DNA of 64,000 nucleotides from Janthinobacterium lividum (GCF_023509035.1 NZ_CP075583.1:3410001-3474000); one strand, 5' to 3'; positions 41,973 through 51,700 are shown, numbered from the stretch's first letter. Made by a program: numbers and translations. Notes: a model not told the origin generated them from the letters alone.

Positions 41973-42133
41973 CCTGGACGACCATGCAGCCGGGAGGTGG
42001 CGCGCCGACGCAGGCCGAGCAGGGAGCCCAGCAGCAAGAGCACGTCGAGCGCGAATTGCCAGTCGACCCCGGCCACGTGCGGACGCGCCAGCACTACGAA
42101 GCAATGCTGCAGGAACTGCAAGGCCAGAAATGA
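41969..42133 (+). CDS. 54-residue hypothetical protein (TTG start)
   Basis: A TTG overlaps the preceding stop (TTGA); the product is Gln/Glu-rich (TQAEQGAQQQEHVERELP) and ends in YEAMLQELQGQK just before a terminator. An internal ATG at 41984 is an alternative start. Confidence 0.4.
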   Translation: MTWTTMQPGGGAPTQAEQGAQQQEHVERELPVDPGHVRTRQHYEAMLQELQGQK

Positions 42134-42162
42134 AAAAAGCCCGCTGGCAGGCGGGCTTTCTT
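42134..42162 (+). terminator. Intrinsic terminator in the rightward operon
   Basis: AAAGCCCGC and GCGGGCTTT form the stem around a TGGCAG loop. Downstream expression needs read-through, consistent with an N-like antitermination step, though no N gene is recognised. Confidence 0.75.
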
Positions 42163-42190
42163 GAAACAACAAAAATTCGCGAAAGAATTT

Positions 42191-42943
42191 ATGACCGAAA
42201 TTGTACAACACAAAGGCATCACGATAGCGAATACGCTGATCGCGACTGATAGCGAAGGGCGTTTTCGCCTGAACGATTTGCATCAGGCTGCCGGCGGCGA
42301 GCGCCGGCACGGCCCCTCCCTGTGGCTGGAAAACGAGAAAACAAAGGCTCTGGCTGAGGAAATGACGGATACAGAAATCCCTGTATCGGTCATCAAAGGC
42401 GGCCTAAAGCAAGGCACCTACGTGTGTCGCGAGCTGGTCTACGCATACGCCATGTGGATTAGCGCCAAGTTCCACCTGGAAGTCATCCGCACCTTCGATG
42501 CCGTGGCCACCGGCCAGGCGCCGGCCGCCGCGCCTGCGCGCAGCGTACTCTCGCCCGCCAAAGAATTCCGCGCCATCTTCGGCATCGCGCGCCTGATCGG
42601 CCTCGACAAGAATGCTGCGGCGATCAGCGCGAACCAGGGCACGGCCGCGCTCACCGGCGTCAACATGCTGCAGCTGATGGAGCGCACGCACCTGGCCACG
42701 CCCAGCCAGGAGATTTACTACACGCCCACGGAGCTGGGTAGCCGCTTCGTCAAGAGCGCAAAGGCCTTCAACCAGCTACTGGTGCAGGCCGGTTTGCAAG
42801 AGAGCATCGCCGGGCACTGGGTGCCGACGGAGAAGGGCAGGGAGCATGCGTTCGTAATGGACACGGGCAAAGCGCACTCCAGTGGCACTCCCATCCAGCA
42901 AGTGAAATGGCGCGACTCGGTACTGGCGGAGGTGGCATTGTGA
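42191..42943 (+). CDS. KilA-N domain protein (antirepressor-like)
   Basis: A 250-residue protein. Residues 1-110 are KilA-N (ANTLIATDSEGRFRLNDLHQ, RHGPSLWLENEKTKAL, TYVCRELVYAYAMWISAKFH); the rest resembles phage antirepressor C-terminal domains (FGIARLIGLDKNAAAISANQ, LGSRFVKSAKAFNQLL, GHWVPTEKG). It probably binds DNA and modulates the lysis-lysogeny decision. The start at 42191 is preferred over 42161, which lies in the terminator. Confidence 0.8.
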   Translation: MTEIVQHKGITIANTLIATDSEGRFRLNDLHQAAGGERRHGPSLWLENEKTKALAEEMTDTEIPVSVIKGGLKQGTYVCRELVYAYAMWISAKFHLEVIRTFDAVATGQAPAAAPARSVLSPAKEFRAIFGIARLIGLDKNAAAISANQGTAALTGVNMLQLMERTHLATPSQEIYYTPTELGSRFVKSAKAFNQLLVQAGLQESIAGHWVPTEKGREHAFVMDTGKAHSSGTPIQQVKWRDSVLAEVAL

Positions 42944-43374
42944 CTGGCCCAACTGACAATCGCGCGCGCGCGCCTGCTGGCGTAGCCTCCGCCCGCAATT
43001 CCGCAAGCGCTGACCGCGCCGTCGATATCCTAGCCACGGTCAAGCGCTGTGGCGCCGCAACCATTGGCGACATTGCCCTGGACCTGACACTTCACCGCGA
43101 GACCGTGCGCAAGCGACTGGCCAAGCTGGTCAAGGCCGGAAAACTGGTGCTGATCGAGCCAGCAGCTGCGCACGTCCGCGCCCTGTACGGCATGCCCGAC
43201 CTGGACGACCAAGCAGAATTCGACCTTTACCGCAATCGCAGCAGCAACTGGCCGCGCGGTGAGCACGGCCGTGACTATCTAGTTGCTGCCATGTTCGGCG
43301 CGCCAGTGACAATGATCACCACCAGCCCGCCGTGCGCTCATTTTGCTCCAGAGTTTGCCGGGGTGCGTCCATGA
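42940..43374 (+). CDS. Winged-helix DNA-binding protein
   Basis: A 144-residue protein whose residues 35-80 form a winged helix (VDILATVKRCGAATIGDIAL, HRETVRKRLAKLVKAGKL). GTG start overlapping the KilA-N stop (GTGA), with GGAGG upstream. Its stop overlaps the methyltransferase start. Probably a regulator in the early operon. Confidence 0.65.
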   Translation: MTGPTDNRARAPAGVASARNSASADRAVDILATVKRCGAATIGDIALDLTLHRETVRKRLAKLVKAGKLVLIEPAAAHVRALYGMPDLDDQAEFDLYRNRSSNWPRGEHGRDYLVAAMFGAPVTMITTSPPCAHFAPEFAGVRP

Positions 43375-45710
43375 AGCGCGATTGGTTCACCTTGTCCCTC
43401 GACTTGGGCGAAGAGTTGATTATTGACAACTTCGCCGGCGGCGGCGGGACAAGCACTGGCCTGGAGCAGGCATTCGGCCGCCCGGTCGATATCGCCATCA
43501 ATCACGACCCGGAAGCGCTGGCCATGCACGCGGCAAATCACCCTCATACCACGCACCTGTGCGAGAGCGTGTGGGACGTCGATCCGATTAAGGTCACGAA
43601 CAATCGCCCGGTCGGTCTGGTCTGGCTGTCGCCGGATTGCAAGCACTTCAGCAAGGCCAAGGGCGGCAAGCCCGTCGAGAAACGCATCCGTGGCCTGGCC
43701 TGGGTGACGCTGCGCTGGGCGGCCAAGTGCAAGCCGCGCGTCATCATGCTGGAAAACGTCGAGGAATTTAAGACGTGGGGCCCGCTGCTGGTCGAAGCTG
43801 ACGGCACCGCCAAGCCGGACCCGGCCAAGAAGGGCAAGACGTTCGATTCGTTCATCCGCCAGTTGCGCGCCCACGGCTACACCGTCGACTACCGCGAAAT
43901 GCGCGGCTGCGACCACGATACTCCCACCATCCGCAAGCGCTTCTTCCTGGTGGCGCGCCGCGACGGCATCGCCATCAAGTGGCCAGAGCCTACCCACGGC
44001 GCGCCGGACAGCATTGGCGTGCGCGCCGGCAAGCTGCTGCCGTATCGCACGGCCGCCGAGTGCATCGATTTCAGTCTGCCATGCCCGTCGATCTTTGAAC
44101 GCGAAAAGCCGCTGGCGCCGGCCACACTGCGCCGCATCGCCAAGGGCATCATGCGCTACGTGGTCGATGCGGCTGATCCGTTCATCGTCGGCGCCGGCGG
44201 CCCAGCACGTGCTGGCGAACCGCGCCCGACCGCCCGGCCGTTCGGTACGCTGCTGGCGCGCAACGACAGCTATTTCTGCGCACCGACAATCGTCCCAGTC
44301 ACGCACCAGGGCGGTGATCGCACCGAATCCATCGGTGAGCCATTCCGCACCATCACCAGCGCGCACCGCGGCGAGAAGGCGCTGTCGACGGCGTTCCTGA
44401 GTCCGTACTACAGCGATAAGCGCCCGGCAGACGCGCGCGGGCAGTTTCCAAGTGAGCCAATCAATACCGTAACGACCGAGAACCGCCACGCGCTGGTCGA
44501 AGCCGAGCTTGCGCCATTCGTCATGACAAATACTTCGGGCCACCCTGGTGCGGGCGCTGACTCGCCAGTGCCGACCATCACCGCTGCCGGCAATCAAGCG
44601 CTGGTATCTGCGCTGCTCGCCGGAGTCGGTGGCCGTGCTGGCCAGAGTCGACCGCGCGGCGTGGACGAGCCCACGGCGACGGCGACCTCGAAGGCCGATG
44701 CGGCGCTGATCACGGCTGTGCTGGTCGATGCCGCGCACGGCGAGGTGTCGCCGGGCGGCGTGAAGCGCTGGGGAACGGGTGCTCACGACGTCGAGGCGCC
44801 GCTGGGCACCGTCACTGCCAGCGGCAACAAGGCCGTGGCCACGGCATTCCTGGCCAAGCATTACACGGGCGTCGTCGGCTCCGACTTGACCGATCCTATC
44901 GGCACGGTCACGGCATGCGACCACCACAGCCTGGTGACGGCGTTCTTGACGGAGCACGCCAACGCGAGCAACCAGCGCGTGATGCCAGCCGACGAGCCGC
45001 TCCGTACGATCTGCGCCCAGGTCAAGGGCGGTCATTTCAGCATGGTGTCGGCGCACATCACCAAATTCCGCACCGGCGCCACTGGCAGCGCCCTCGATGA
45101 GCCAATGCACACGGTCACCGCTGGTGGGCAACAGGCCAGGCCGGGTACCGGCAATGCCATGGGCATCGTCACGGCACACATCCAGCGCGAAATGGGCGCC
45201 AGTGTGGGGCACGCCGCTGATGCGCCACTCGGCACGGTCACGGCTGGCGGTGGCGGCAAGTCGGCGCTGGTCACAAGCAACATGATCAAGCTGCGCGGCA
45301 CCAGCACGGCAGTAGGCACGGACGAGCCGCTGGGCACGGTCAGTGCTGGGGGCCAGCACCACGCCGAGGTGCGCTCGTTCCTGCTGGCCTATTACGGCAC
45401 CGACCAGTCGCAAGGCTTGGCCGATCCGCTGGCCACCGTAACAAGCCGCGACCGCTTCGGCCTGGTGACGATACATGGCCAGGATTATCAGATCGTGGAT
45501 ATCGGCCTGCGCATGCTGCAGCCTCGCGAACTGTTCCGGGCCCAAGGCTTCCCCGATAACTACATCATCGGCGACGACCCGGCGCAGGGCCTGAAACTGA
45601 CGAAGTCAGCCCAGGTGCGCATGTGCGGCAATTCAGTCTGCCCGCCCATGGCCAAGGCCTTGATTCTGGCGAACTTCACGCATGAGCGCGAGATTGCGAG
45701 GGTGGCTTGA
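43371..45710 (+). CDS. DNA (cytosine-5) methyltransferase with large repeat insertion
   Basis: A 779-residue C5 methyltransferase. Motif I FAGGGGTSTG (21-30), motif IV WLSPDCKHFSKAKGG with catalytic C90 (SPDC, not the usual PPC), motif VI ENV (128-130), motif VIII near RGCDHDTPTIRKRFFLVARR, and motif X RMCGNSVCPPMAKAL at the end. Between motifs VIII and IX/X, roughly residues 285-700, there are about 11 repeats of 30-45 residues with the core DEPLGTVTA followed by a hydrophobic strand such as SLVTAFL. Typical enzymes of this group carry one such unit and are about 400-550 residues. It probably modifies phage DNA against restriction. Confidence 0.85.
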   Translation: MKRDWFTLSLDLGEELIIDNFAGGGGTSTGLEQAFGRPVDIAINHDPEALAMHAANHPHTTHLCESVWDVDPIKVTNNRPVGLVWLSPDCKHFSKAKGGKPVEKRIRGLAWVTLRWAAKCKPRVIMLENVEEFKTWGPLLVEADGTAKPDPAKKGKTFDSFIRQLRAHGYTVDYREMRGCDHDTPTIRKRFFLVARRDGIAIKWPEPTHGAPDSIGVRAGKLLPYRTAAECIDFSLPCPSIFEREKPLAPATLRRIAKGIMRYVVDAADPFIVGAGGPARAGEPRPTARPFGTLLARNDSYFCAPTIVPVTHQGGDRTESIGEPFRTITSAHRGEKALSTAFLSPYYSDKRPADARGQFPSEPINTVTTENRHALVEAELAPFVMTNTSGHPGAGADSPVPTITAAGNQALVSALLAGVGGRAGQSRPRGVDEPTATATSKADAALITAVLVDAAHGEVSPGGVKRWGTGAHDVEAPLGTVTASGNKAVATAFLAKHYTGVVGSDLTDPIGTVTACDHHSLVTAFLTEHANASNQRVMPADEPLRTICAQVKGGHFSMVSAHITKFRTGATGSALDEPMHTVTAGGQQARPGTGNAMGIVTAHIQREMGASVGHAADAPLGTVTAGGGGKSALVTSNMIKLRGTSTAVGTDEPLGTVSAGGQHHAEVRSFLLAYYGTDQSQGLADPLATVTSRDRFGLVTIHGQDYQIVDIGLRMLQPRELFRAQGFPDNYIIGDDPAQGLKLTKSAQVRMCGNSVCPPMAKALILANFTHEREIARVA

Positions 45711-45715
45711 TGCTG

Positions 45716-46165
45716 CTATTCCGTCTTATTAGGGAAATTCACAACATGCATAGAGAGGGGAGTCTCCCCTTTCAGGAGCTTGACCAAGCCTACCCGAATC
45801 GCCTCTTGATCTGTCTCAATGGTTCCATGGGCGATAGGAACGTACGCACCCCGTCGCAGTTCGGTCGGATCAAATTCAAAATTCTGCGCGATGGCGATTT
45901 TCTCAAGGAGAGTAAAGAATTTTTCGTCATGGCTGCGCGCCCATTGTTCGCGTTGCGAGTCTGTATCCAATCCGCGAGCATCAAGCGAATCGAAGTAGAT
46001 GCGCCGCGCAGTAGTAACAGCTTTTTCCGCGTCGGTTTGTCGCTGACGGCCAAAACTGCGTACGCCATAAAAGGCTACGTCAATCATGTTAAGAGCCTGG
46101 ACGTGCCCAGGCGCAAGCCTTGTGGCGCGGGTGGCCATAAGAGTTTGAAAGATGCTGTCCTTCAT
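45716..46165 (-). CDS. DUF6680-type protein, C-terminal part
   Basis: A 149-codon frame on the minus strand, against the operon direction. It contains IFQTLMATRATRLAPGHVQA, LNMIDVAFYG, and FDPTELRRGAYVPIAHG with EAIRVGLVKLLKGE, all typical of DUF6680 after its membrane anchor. The anchor is encoded just upstream in the other frame (46162-46287) and ends in an A7 run. It can be translated by ATGA coupling or by -1 slippage. Function unknown; orientation suggests a cargo gene expressed in the lysogen. Confidence 0.6.
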   Translation of the reverse strand: MKDSIFQTLMATRATRLAPGHVQALNMIDVAFYGVRSFGRQRQTDAEKAVTTARRIYFDSLDARGLDTDSQREQWARSHDEKFFTLLEKIAIAQNFEFDPTELRRGAYVPIAHGTIETDQEAIRVGLVKLLKGETPLSMHVVNFPNKTE

Positions 46166-46287
46166 TCTTTTTTTGCTTGCCTACGCTCCACCCATTTTTG
46201 GGCCTGTACCGCAAGTATGGGTCCAGCAAGCACAGCAACGATCGTGAGCCACTCACCAAAGCGAATTGCAGGTTCTTCTGCGGCCAT
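46162..46287 (-). CDS. DUF6680-type protein, N-terminal membrane anchor
   Basis: A 41-codon frame: IRFGEWLTIVAVLAGPILAV forms one membrane helix, followed by QAQKWVERRQAKKE and stop. Intact DUF6680 proteins continue directly into the sequence encoded at 45716-46165. The break is at A AAA AAA G (T7 on the + strand near 46167-46174), in the phase needed for -1 slippage. Confidence 0.55.
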   Translation of the reverse strand: MAAEEPAIRFGEWLTIVAVLAGPILAVQAQKWVERRQAKKE

Positions 46288-46323
46288 ATTTTGTCCATTG
46301 TTGCAAAAAAGGAAAATAATAAC

Positions 46324-46749
46324 ATGATCGCCAATCCAGCCCAAATTACTCGCCATCACATGGCAAACCAAGCCGCGCCGGCTTTTTCGTTGATCCGCAA
46401 GGTCTGCGGCTGCGGCAAGGCAAGCACCGCCAAGCAGCTGGCTCAGCACGGCAAGTGCGCCGCCTGCGCCTTGGCGGCCGTACGCGCCGCAATCATGCCC
46501 GGCGACTTCGCCAAGCTGCAGCACATGCTGGGCGCCGTGCAGAGCAAGCCGAAGAACCGCTGGGGCTATCGCAATTATTTTGCCGCCGGCAGCGGACAGC
46601 AGCACGAGGCCATGCAGCGCCTAGTGACCGCCTGCCTGGCTACTGCGGGCCGCGCAGCCAACGAAATGACCTATTTCCACGCCACGCGCCTGGGATGCAA
46701 GGCGGCTGGCCTCGATGGCGCCGGCATCAAGCGCGCGATGGAGGATTGA
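46324..46749 (+). CDS. 141-residue zinc-ribbon-like phage protein
   Basis: An N-terminal CGCGKASTAKQLAQHGKCAAC (Cys residues near 28-48) suggests a zinc-binding unit; the rest is helical with WGYRNYFAAGSGQQHEAMQR. ATG at 46324 has AAGGA 9 bases upstream. Lies in front of the PAPS-reductase-like gene by 2 bases. Function unknown. Confidence 0.55.
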   Translation: MIANPAQITRHHMANQAAPAFSLIRKVCGCGKASTAKQLAQHGKCAACALAAVRAAIMPGDFAKLQHMLGAVQSKPKNRWGYRNYFAAGSGQQHEAMQRLVTACLATAGRAANEMTYFHATRLGCKAAGLDGAGIKRAMED

Positions 46750-46751
46750 CG

Positions 46752-47558
46752 ATGAGCCAGTCCGAATTATTCGCGGCTGGCATTGCGCAGCTGCCCGAGC
46801 AAATCATTGACCTGATCGCGCGTGGCGCCACCTTCGTCATCAATCACAGTGGCGGCAAGGACAGCCAGGCCATGTACCTAATGCTGCGCGACTTGGTGCC
46901 GTCTGCGCAGCGCCTCATCGTACACGCCGACCTGGGCGAGGCCGAGTGGCCTGGTGCGGTTGACCACATCACCGCGACTACCGATGGCGAACCGCTGCAC
47001 GTCTGCCGCTCGCGGCGCAGCCTGTTGCAGATGATTGAGGAGCGCGGAATGTTTCCTTCGCCGAAACAGCGCCAGTGCACGAGCGACCTGAAGCGCGGCC
47101 CGATTGAGCGCACCGTCCGCCAGCTGGGTATCAAGCTGATCGTCAATTGCATGGGCATGCGCGCGCAAGAGTCCTCTGGCCGAGCCAAGCTCACACCATT
47201 CAAATTCAGCAAGCGAAACAGCAAGGCTGGCCGTGAGTGGTACGACTGGCTGCCAGTGCACGACCTCAGCACGGCGGAGGTGTTCGCGCGCATCGCCGCA
47301 GCCGGCCAGTTACCGCACTGGGTCTACGCTGCCGGTATGTCGCGGTTTTCATGCTGTTTTTGCATTATGAGTAACAAGGCTGATTTGACGACCGCCGCAC
47401 GCCTGAATCCCGACCTTTACCGTCGGTACGTCGAACTGGAACGCAGCACTGGCCAGGTCATGATGATGCCGAGCAAGGCAAAGGGCCGGCTGACGTTGGA
47501 GCAGATCACAGGATTGACACTCGATGCGAATATGCCTGAGATTGCGAGCGCGACATGA
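46752..47558 (+). CDS. PAPS reductase-like PP-loop ATPase
   Basis: A 268-residue member of the phosphoadenosine phosphosulfate reductase family. The PP-loop SGGKDS is at 33-38, followed by VPSAQRLIVHADLGEAEWPG and a Cys-containing CTSDLKRGPIERTVRQLG segment; C-terminal FSCCFCIMSNKADL holds four Cys positions that could bind a cluster. Phage members are widespread, and DndC, the sulfur-transfer enzyme of DNA phosphorothioation, is related. Here it lies between two DNA methyltransferases, so nucleic-acid modification is plausible, but no DndA/B/D/E partner is present. Confidence 0.7.
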   Translation: MSQSELFAAGIAQLPEQIIDLIARGATFVINHSGGKDSQAMYLMLRDLVPSAQRLIVHADLGEAEWPGAVDHITATTDGEPLHVCRSRRSLLQMIEERGMFPSPKQRQCTSDLKRGPIERTVRQLGIKLIVNCMGMRAQESSGRAKLTPFKFSKRNSKAGREWYDWLPVHDLSTAEVFARIAAAGQLPHWVYAAGMSRFSCCFCIMSNKADLTTAARLNPDLYRRYVELERSTGQVMMMPSKAKGRLTLEQITGLTLDANMPEIASAT

Positions 47559-47560
47559 CA

Positions 47561-48211
47561 CTAATCCTGCCTGCCGAAAACGTCATGCTTGGGCTTAATA
47601 TGAATGCCGCCTGTTACGTCAACAATTCTTCCATAGGCTACCTTGGCGTTTTCTATGGTCTGAAGCGCAAGTTCTTTAATATCTTGGACGTTGCATTCGA
47701 ATTCCGTATCGCGCCCCAAAATGATGTCCTGAGCTGTGGAAATCCACGTATGCATTGCACTGGCCAACCGCTGAAAGGAAACGATAGAAGTAACGAGTTG
47801 ATCCGATTCCAATTCAAATATTGGAATTGCGTTAACACGAGACATCGAAAGCTCGAAATACTTTTCGTTATAACGAAAGATGAATGCAAGATTGTCAAAT
47901 TCCTTATTGATTTCACTAAATGCTGCTTGGGTGTCAAGTATTTGCTGATGCAAATCGTCAACGACAGCCTTTATAGAAGACCATTTCCTTCTCACTGCTT
48001 CGTCCGCGAGGTCGGCTGCAATTTGTCTGTTATGTCTATTCTGCGAGTTGCCGATGGCGAAGGCGCCGAATATTGCAACAATAGAGCCTATGGCTTGCAG
48101 CCAGTACGCGACGATGGTGGCGTCAACATCATCCCACCGAATGTACTTGTACCCCACCACGCTGATCGCGGTAGCGATAACCATAATTGCCCACTTATCG
48201 TACCAAGCCAT
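47561..48211 (-). CDS. Anti-oriented membrane-anchored cargo protein
   Basis: A 216-residue protein on the minus strand, ending 2 bases after the PP-loop gene stop. Two N-terminal membrane helices (MAWYDKWAIMVIATAISVVG and WLQAIGSIVAIFGAFAIG) and a long cytosolic helical domain, the same plan as the protein at 29095-29760. GGAGG precedes the ATG; TTGCCG and TTAAAT at 18-base spacing upstream form a possible promoter. Likely lysogen-expressed; function unknown. Confidence 0.6.
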   Translation of the reverse strand: MAWYDKWAIMVIATAISVVGYKYIRWDDVDATIVAYWLQAIGSIVAIFGAFAIGNSQNRHNRQIAADLADEAVRRKWSSIKAVVDDLHQQILDTQAAFSEINKEFDNLAFIFRYNEKYFELSMSRVNAIPIFELESDQLVTSIVSFQRLASAMHTWISTAQDIILGRDTEFECNVQDIKELALQTIENAKVAYGRIVDVTGGIHIKPKHDVFGRQD

Positions 48212-48267
48212 TCCGCCTCCAATTTAAGTTGGCGGAATCGTAACACGGCAAGTATTGGCGGTGGGAA

Positions 48268-48756
48268 ATGAAGCGCTCGCCCATGAGGCCCGGTCTGCCC
48301 TTGGCGCGCACGCCATTCAAGCGCACCTCGCCCATGCCCAGCACCGGCATGCTCTCCGTGCAGTCGCACCAGCGCACGGCGCCTAAGCGTAAGGCCGGCT
48401 TGAAACCGAAAGGCCCACGCTCAACGCCGATCCGGCGCGCCGCGCGCGGCCAGGACTGCACGCTGCGCCTGGCCGTCTGCAACTTCGACCCTGACACCAC
48501 CGTGCTCTGCCACAGCAATTTCCTGGTGGACGGCAAGGGCATGGGCCTGAAGGCGCCGGACACCGCCGCCGCGTTCGGTTGCAGCGCCTGCCACGACGTG
48601 CTCGACGGCCGGCGCCCGCGCCCGGCTGATCTGTCACTTGCCGCGCTGGAAGGTGCATTCCGCTCGGCCGTTGGCCGCACACACGAAATCTTACGGTCGA
48701 TGGGTCTGCTCGATGCAGCGCCTGTCGCCATTCAACCTACATTGGAATACCCATGA
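48268..48756 (+). CDS. DUF1364 family nuclease-like protein
   Basis: A 162-residue protein with a basic N-terminal tail and the DUF1364 core: RGQDCTLRLAVCNFDPDTTV, LCHSNFLVDGKGMGLKAPD and FGCSACHDVLDGR. The Cys/His spacing suggests an HNH-like zinc fold. DUF1364 genes are common in the nin-type region of lambdoid phages. It is ATGA-coupled to the next gene. Confidence 0.75.
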   Translation: MKRSPMRPGLPLARTPFKRTSPMPSTGMLSVQSHQRTAPKRKAGLKPKGPRSTPIRRAARGQDCTLRLAVCNFDPDTTVLCHSNFLVDGKGMGLKAPDTAAAFGCSACHDVLDGRRPRPADLSLAALEGAFRSAVGRTHEILRSMGLLDAAPVAIQPTLEYP

Positions 48757-51700
48757 GCGCCTTTAGCCCGCAAGAGCAAAAACACCTGAAAGAAGCTGCG
48801 TACAGCGAATTCCTGCGCGCCAAGATCAAGCTGGCGCAGCGCAAGGGCTTCGACGTGCCGTTGGCCGGTATCCACCCCGGCCTCAAGCCGCACACCCGCG
48901 ACATCGTGCGCTGGGCCCTGGCCGGTGGTCAGCGCGCCATCTTCGCCTCGTTCGGCTTGCACAAGACCAGCACCAACCTGGAGGTGATGCGCCAGATCGG
49001 TATCCACCGCCCAGGCCTGCGCCTGATCGTGCTGCCGCTGGGTGTACGCCAGGAGTTCATCCGCGAAGCGGCAAAGCGCTTCACGGGCGAATACGAGGTC
49101 AAGGTGCGCTTCATCCGCACCGACGGCGAGATCGACGGCGAGGATATTGTCTACCTGACAAACTACGAATCGGTGCGCGAGGGCAAGATCGACGTGCGCA
49201 AGTTCCGCGCTGTCGGCCTGGACGAGGCCAGCGTGCTGCGCAGCTACGGCAGCAAGACGTATCAAGAATTCCTGCCGCTGTTCGAGCAAGTCGAATTCAA
49301 ATTCGTTTATACGGCCACGCCATCGCCGAACCGCTTCAAGGAACTGATCCACTATGCCGGCTTTCTGGGCGTGATGGACACCGGCCAAGCCCTGACGCGC
49401 TTCTTCCAGCGCGACAGCGAGAAGGCAGGCAACCTGACGCTGTACCCGCACAAGGAACAGGAATTTTGGCTGTGGGTGGCCAGCTGGGCCGTCTTCATCC
49501 AGCGCCCGAGCGACCTGGGCCATTCGGACGACGGCTACGACCTGCCGGCGCTTGACGTGCGCTTTCACGAGGTGCCGAGCAACTACGACACGGCCGGCGC
49601 CGAAAAGAACGGCCAGGGCCTGCTGATCCCCAACGTGGCGATGGGTTTGTCGGCCGCCGCTGGCGAGAAGCGCGACAGCATGGCCGCGCGCGTCGCCAAG
49701 GTGGCCGAGATCATGGCCGAGGATCCTGATGATCATTTCCTGATCTGGCACGACCTGGAGGACGAGCGCCACGCTATCCAGACGGCCGTGCCGGGCGTGG
49801 TCAGCGTGTGGGGCACGCAGGACCTGGACCAGCGCGAGCAGCGCATTGCCGATTTCAGCGATGGGAAGATCAAGGATCTGTCGACCAAGCCGATCATCGC
49901 CGGCAGCGGCTGCAACTTCCAGGTGCACTGCCACCGCGAGATTTTCGCGGGCATCGGCTTCAAGTTCAATGATTTCATCCAGGCCATCCACCGCGTCCAG
50001 CGCTTCCAGCAGCAGCACGCCGTACGCATCGACATCATCCATACGGAGGTCGAGCGAAAAGTGCTAGCCGACCTGATGGAGAAATGGCGCCGCCACGACG
50101 AAATGCAGGCCAAGATGGGCCAGATCATCCGCGCCTACGGCCTGGACCAGCTGTCCATGCAGGACTCGCTGGCGCGCACCATCGGCGTCGAGCGCGCCGT
50201 GGTGGCCGGCGAGCGCTTCTCGGTGGCCAATAACGACTGCGTGCTCGAAGCCATGCAGCAGCCGGATAACTCGGTGGGCATGATCATCACCAGCGTCCCG
50301 TTCGCCAACCATTATGAATACACGCCGAGCTACAACGATTTCGGCCACACCCAGGACAACGATCACTTCTGGGCGCAGATGGATTTCCTGACGCCCGAGC
50401 TGCTGCGTATCCTGCAGCCGGGGCGCATCTACGCCTGCCACGTCAAGGACCGTATCAACTTCGGCAACGTGACCGGCGCCGGCATCCCGACGGTCAGTCC
50501 GTTCCACGCTGAGGCGCTGTTCCACGGCATCAAGCACGGCTTCGACTACATGGGCATGATTACCGTCGTGACCGATGTGGTGCGTGAAAACAACCAGACC
50601 TACCGCCTGGGTTATTCCGAGGTGTGCAAGGACGGCACAAAGATGGGCGTCGGCTCGCCGGAGTACATCCTGCTGTTCCACAAGCCGCAGACGGACCGCT
50701 CGCGCGGCTACGCCGACACGCCGGTCACGAAGGCCAAACCGATGTGTTTGGACGATGCTGGCGGCCGGATCCCGTTTGACCGCAAGGCCGCGCCGATTCC
50801 TGGTACCGGCTACAGCGTGGCGCGCTGGCAGGTCGACGCGCATGCCTTCTGGCGCTCGAGCGGCGACCGGCTGCTGGGCGCGGCCGAGCTGGCCAGCTTC
50901 GGCCCGGGCAAGCTGGCGAAGCTGTTTACGAGCATGTCGCTGGACAACGTCTATAACTACGAATACCACGTCGAGGTGGGCGAGGCGCTGCTGGCCAACA
51001 AGGCGTTGCCGGCCGATTACCTCAGCCTGGCGCCGGGCAGCACCGATCCAGCCGTCTGGCATGACATCGTGCGCATGCGCACCCTGAACGGAGAGCAGTC
51101 GGCGCGCGCTGTCGAAAAGCACGTTTGTCTGGCGCGCGGCAGCCTGGTGCTTACACGCGGCAGGGGTCATGTTCCGATTCAGGATGTGCGTCTGGACGAT
51201 CAGGTGCTCACGCATAAGGGGCGGTGGAAGTCAGTTCTGATGGTGGCGTGCACCGGCGTCCGTCCTGTGGTCGACCTGCGCGCGCAAGGCGTAGCGGCGC
51301 TGACCTTGACTCCCGACCATAAGCTCTGGACACGCAAATCAAATTGGGTACGGTCTCGCGACGGCGCAGCACGCGCGCAGCCGGAATGGGTCCGTGCAGA
51401 CGAAACCGTCGGCGGCTACGTGAATTTGCAACTACCACCAACGGAAGAAAGCAACCTCTCGACGCAAGAGTGCTGGTTGCTCGGTCGCTGGCTTGCTGAT
51501 GGTCACGTCGGGACGCGGGGCGACTTCCATGTGAGCATCGGGCCTGAAAAGTTGGACGAATTCGAGCGCTTGGCAGGTTTCCATGTAGGCACCAGCAGAA
51601 CCGGGACGGCCGTGCAAATTCGTTTGAAGGCTATGAGCGCAGGCCTGACGGCTGCGCTGGGGCGTTGCGGGCAGGGCGCCGGTGACAAACAGGTTCCTGC

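Noticed and set aside
43338..45545. 735-codon open frame antisense to the C5 methyltransferase
   Set aside because: GC-rich third positions leave antisense frames open. The sense strand carries all methyltransferase motifs; the antisense product has Arg/Ala-rich composition and no domain.
45707..46327. 206-codon + strand frame after the methyltransferase
   Set aside because: It is antisense to a recognisable DUF6680-type protein on the minus strand.
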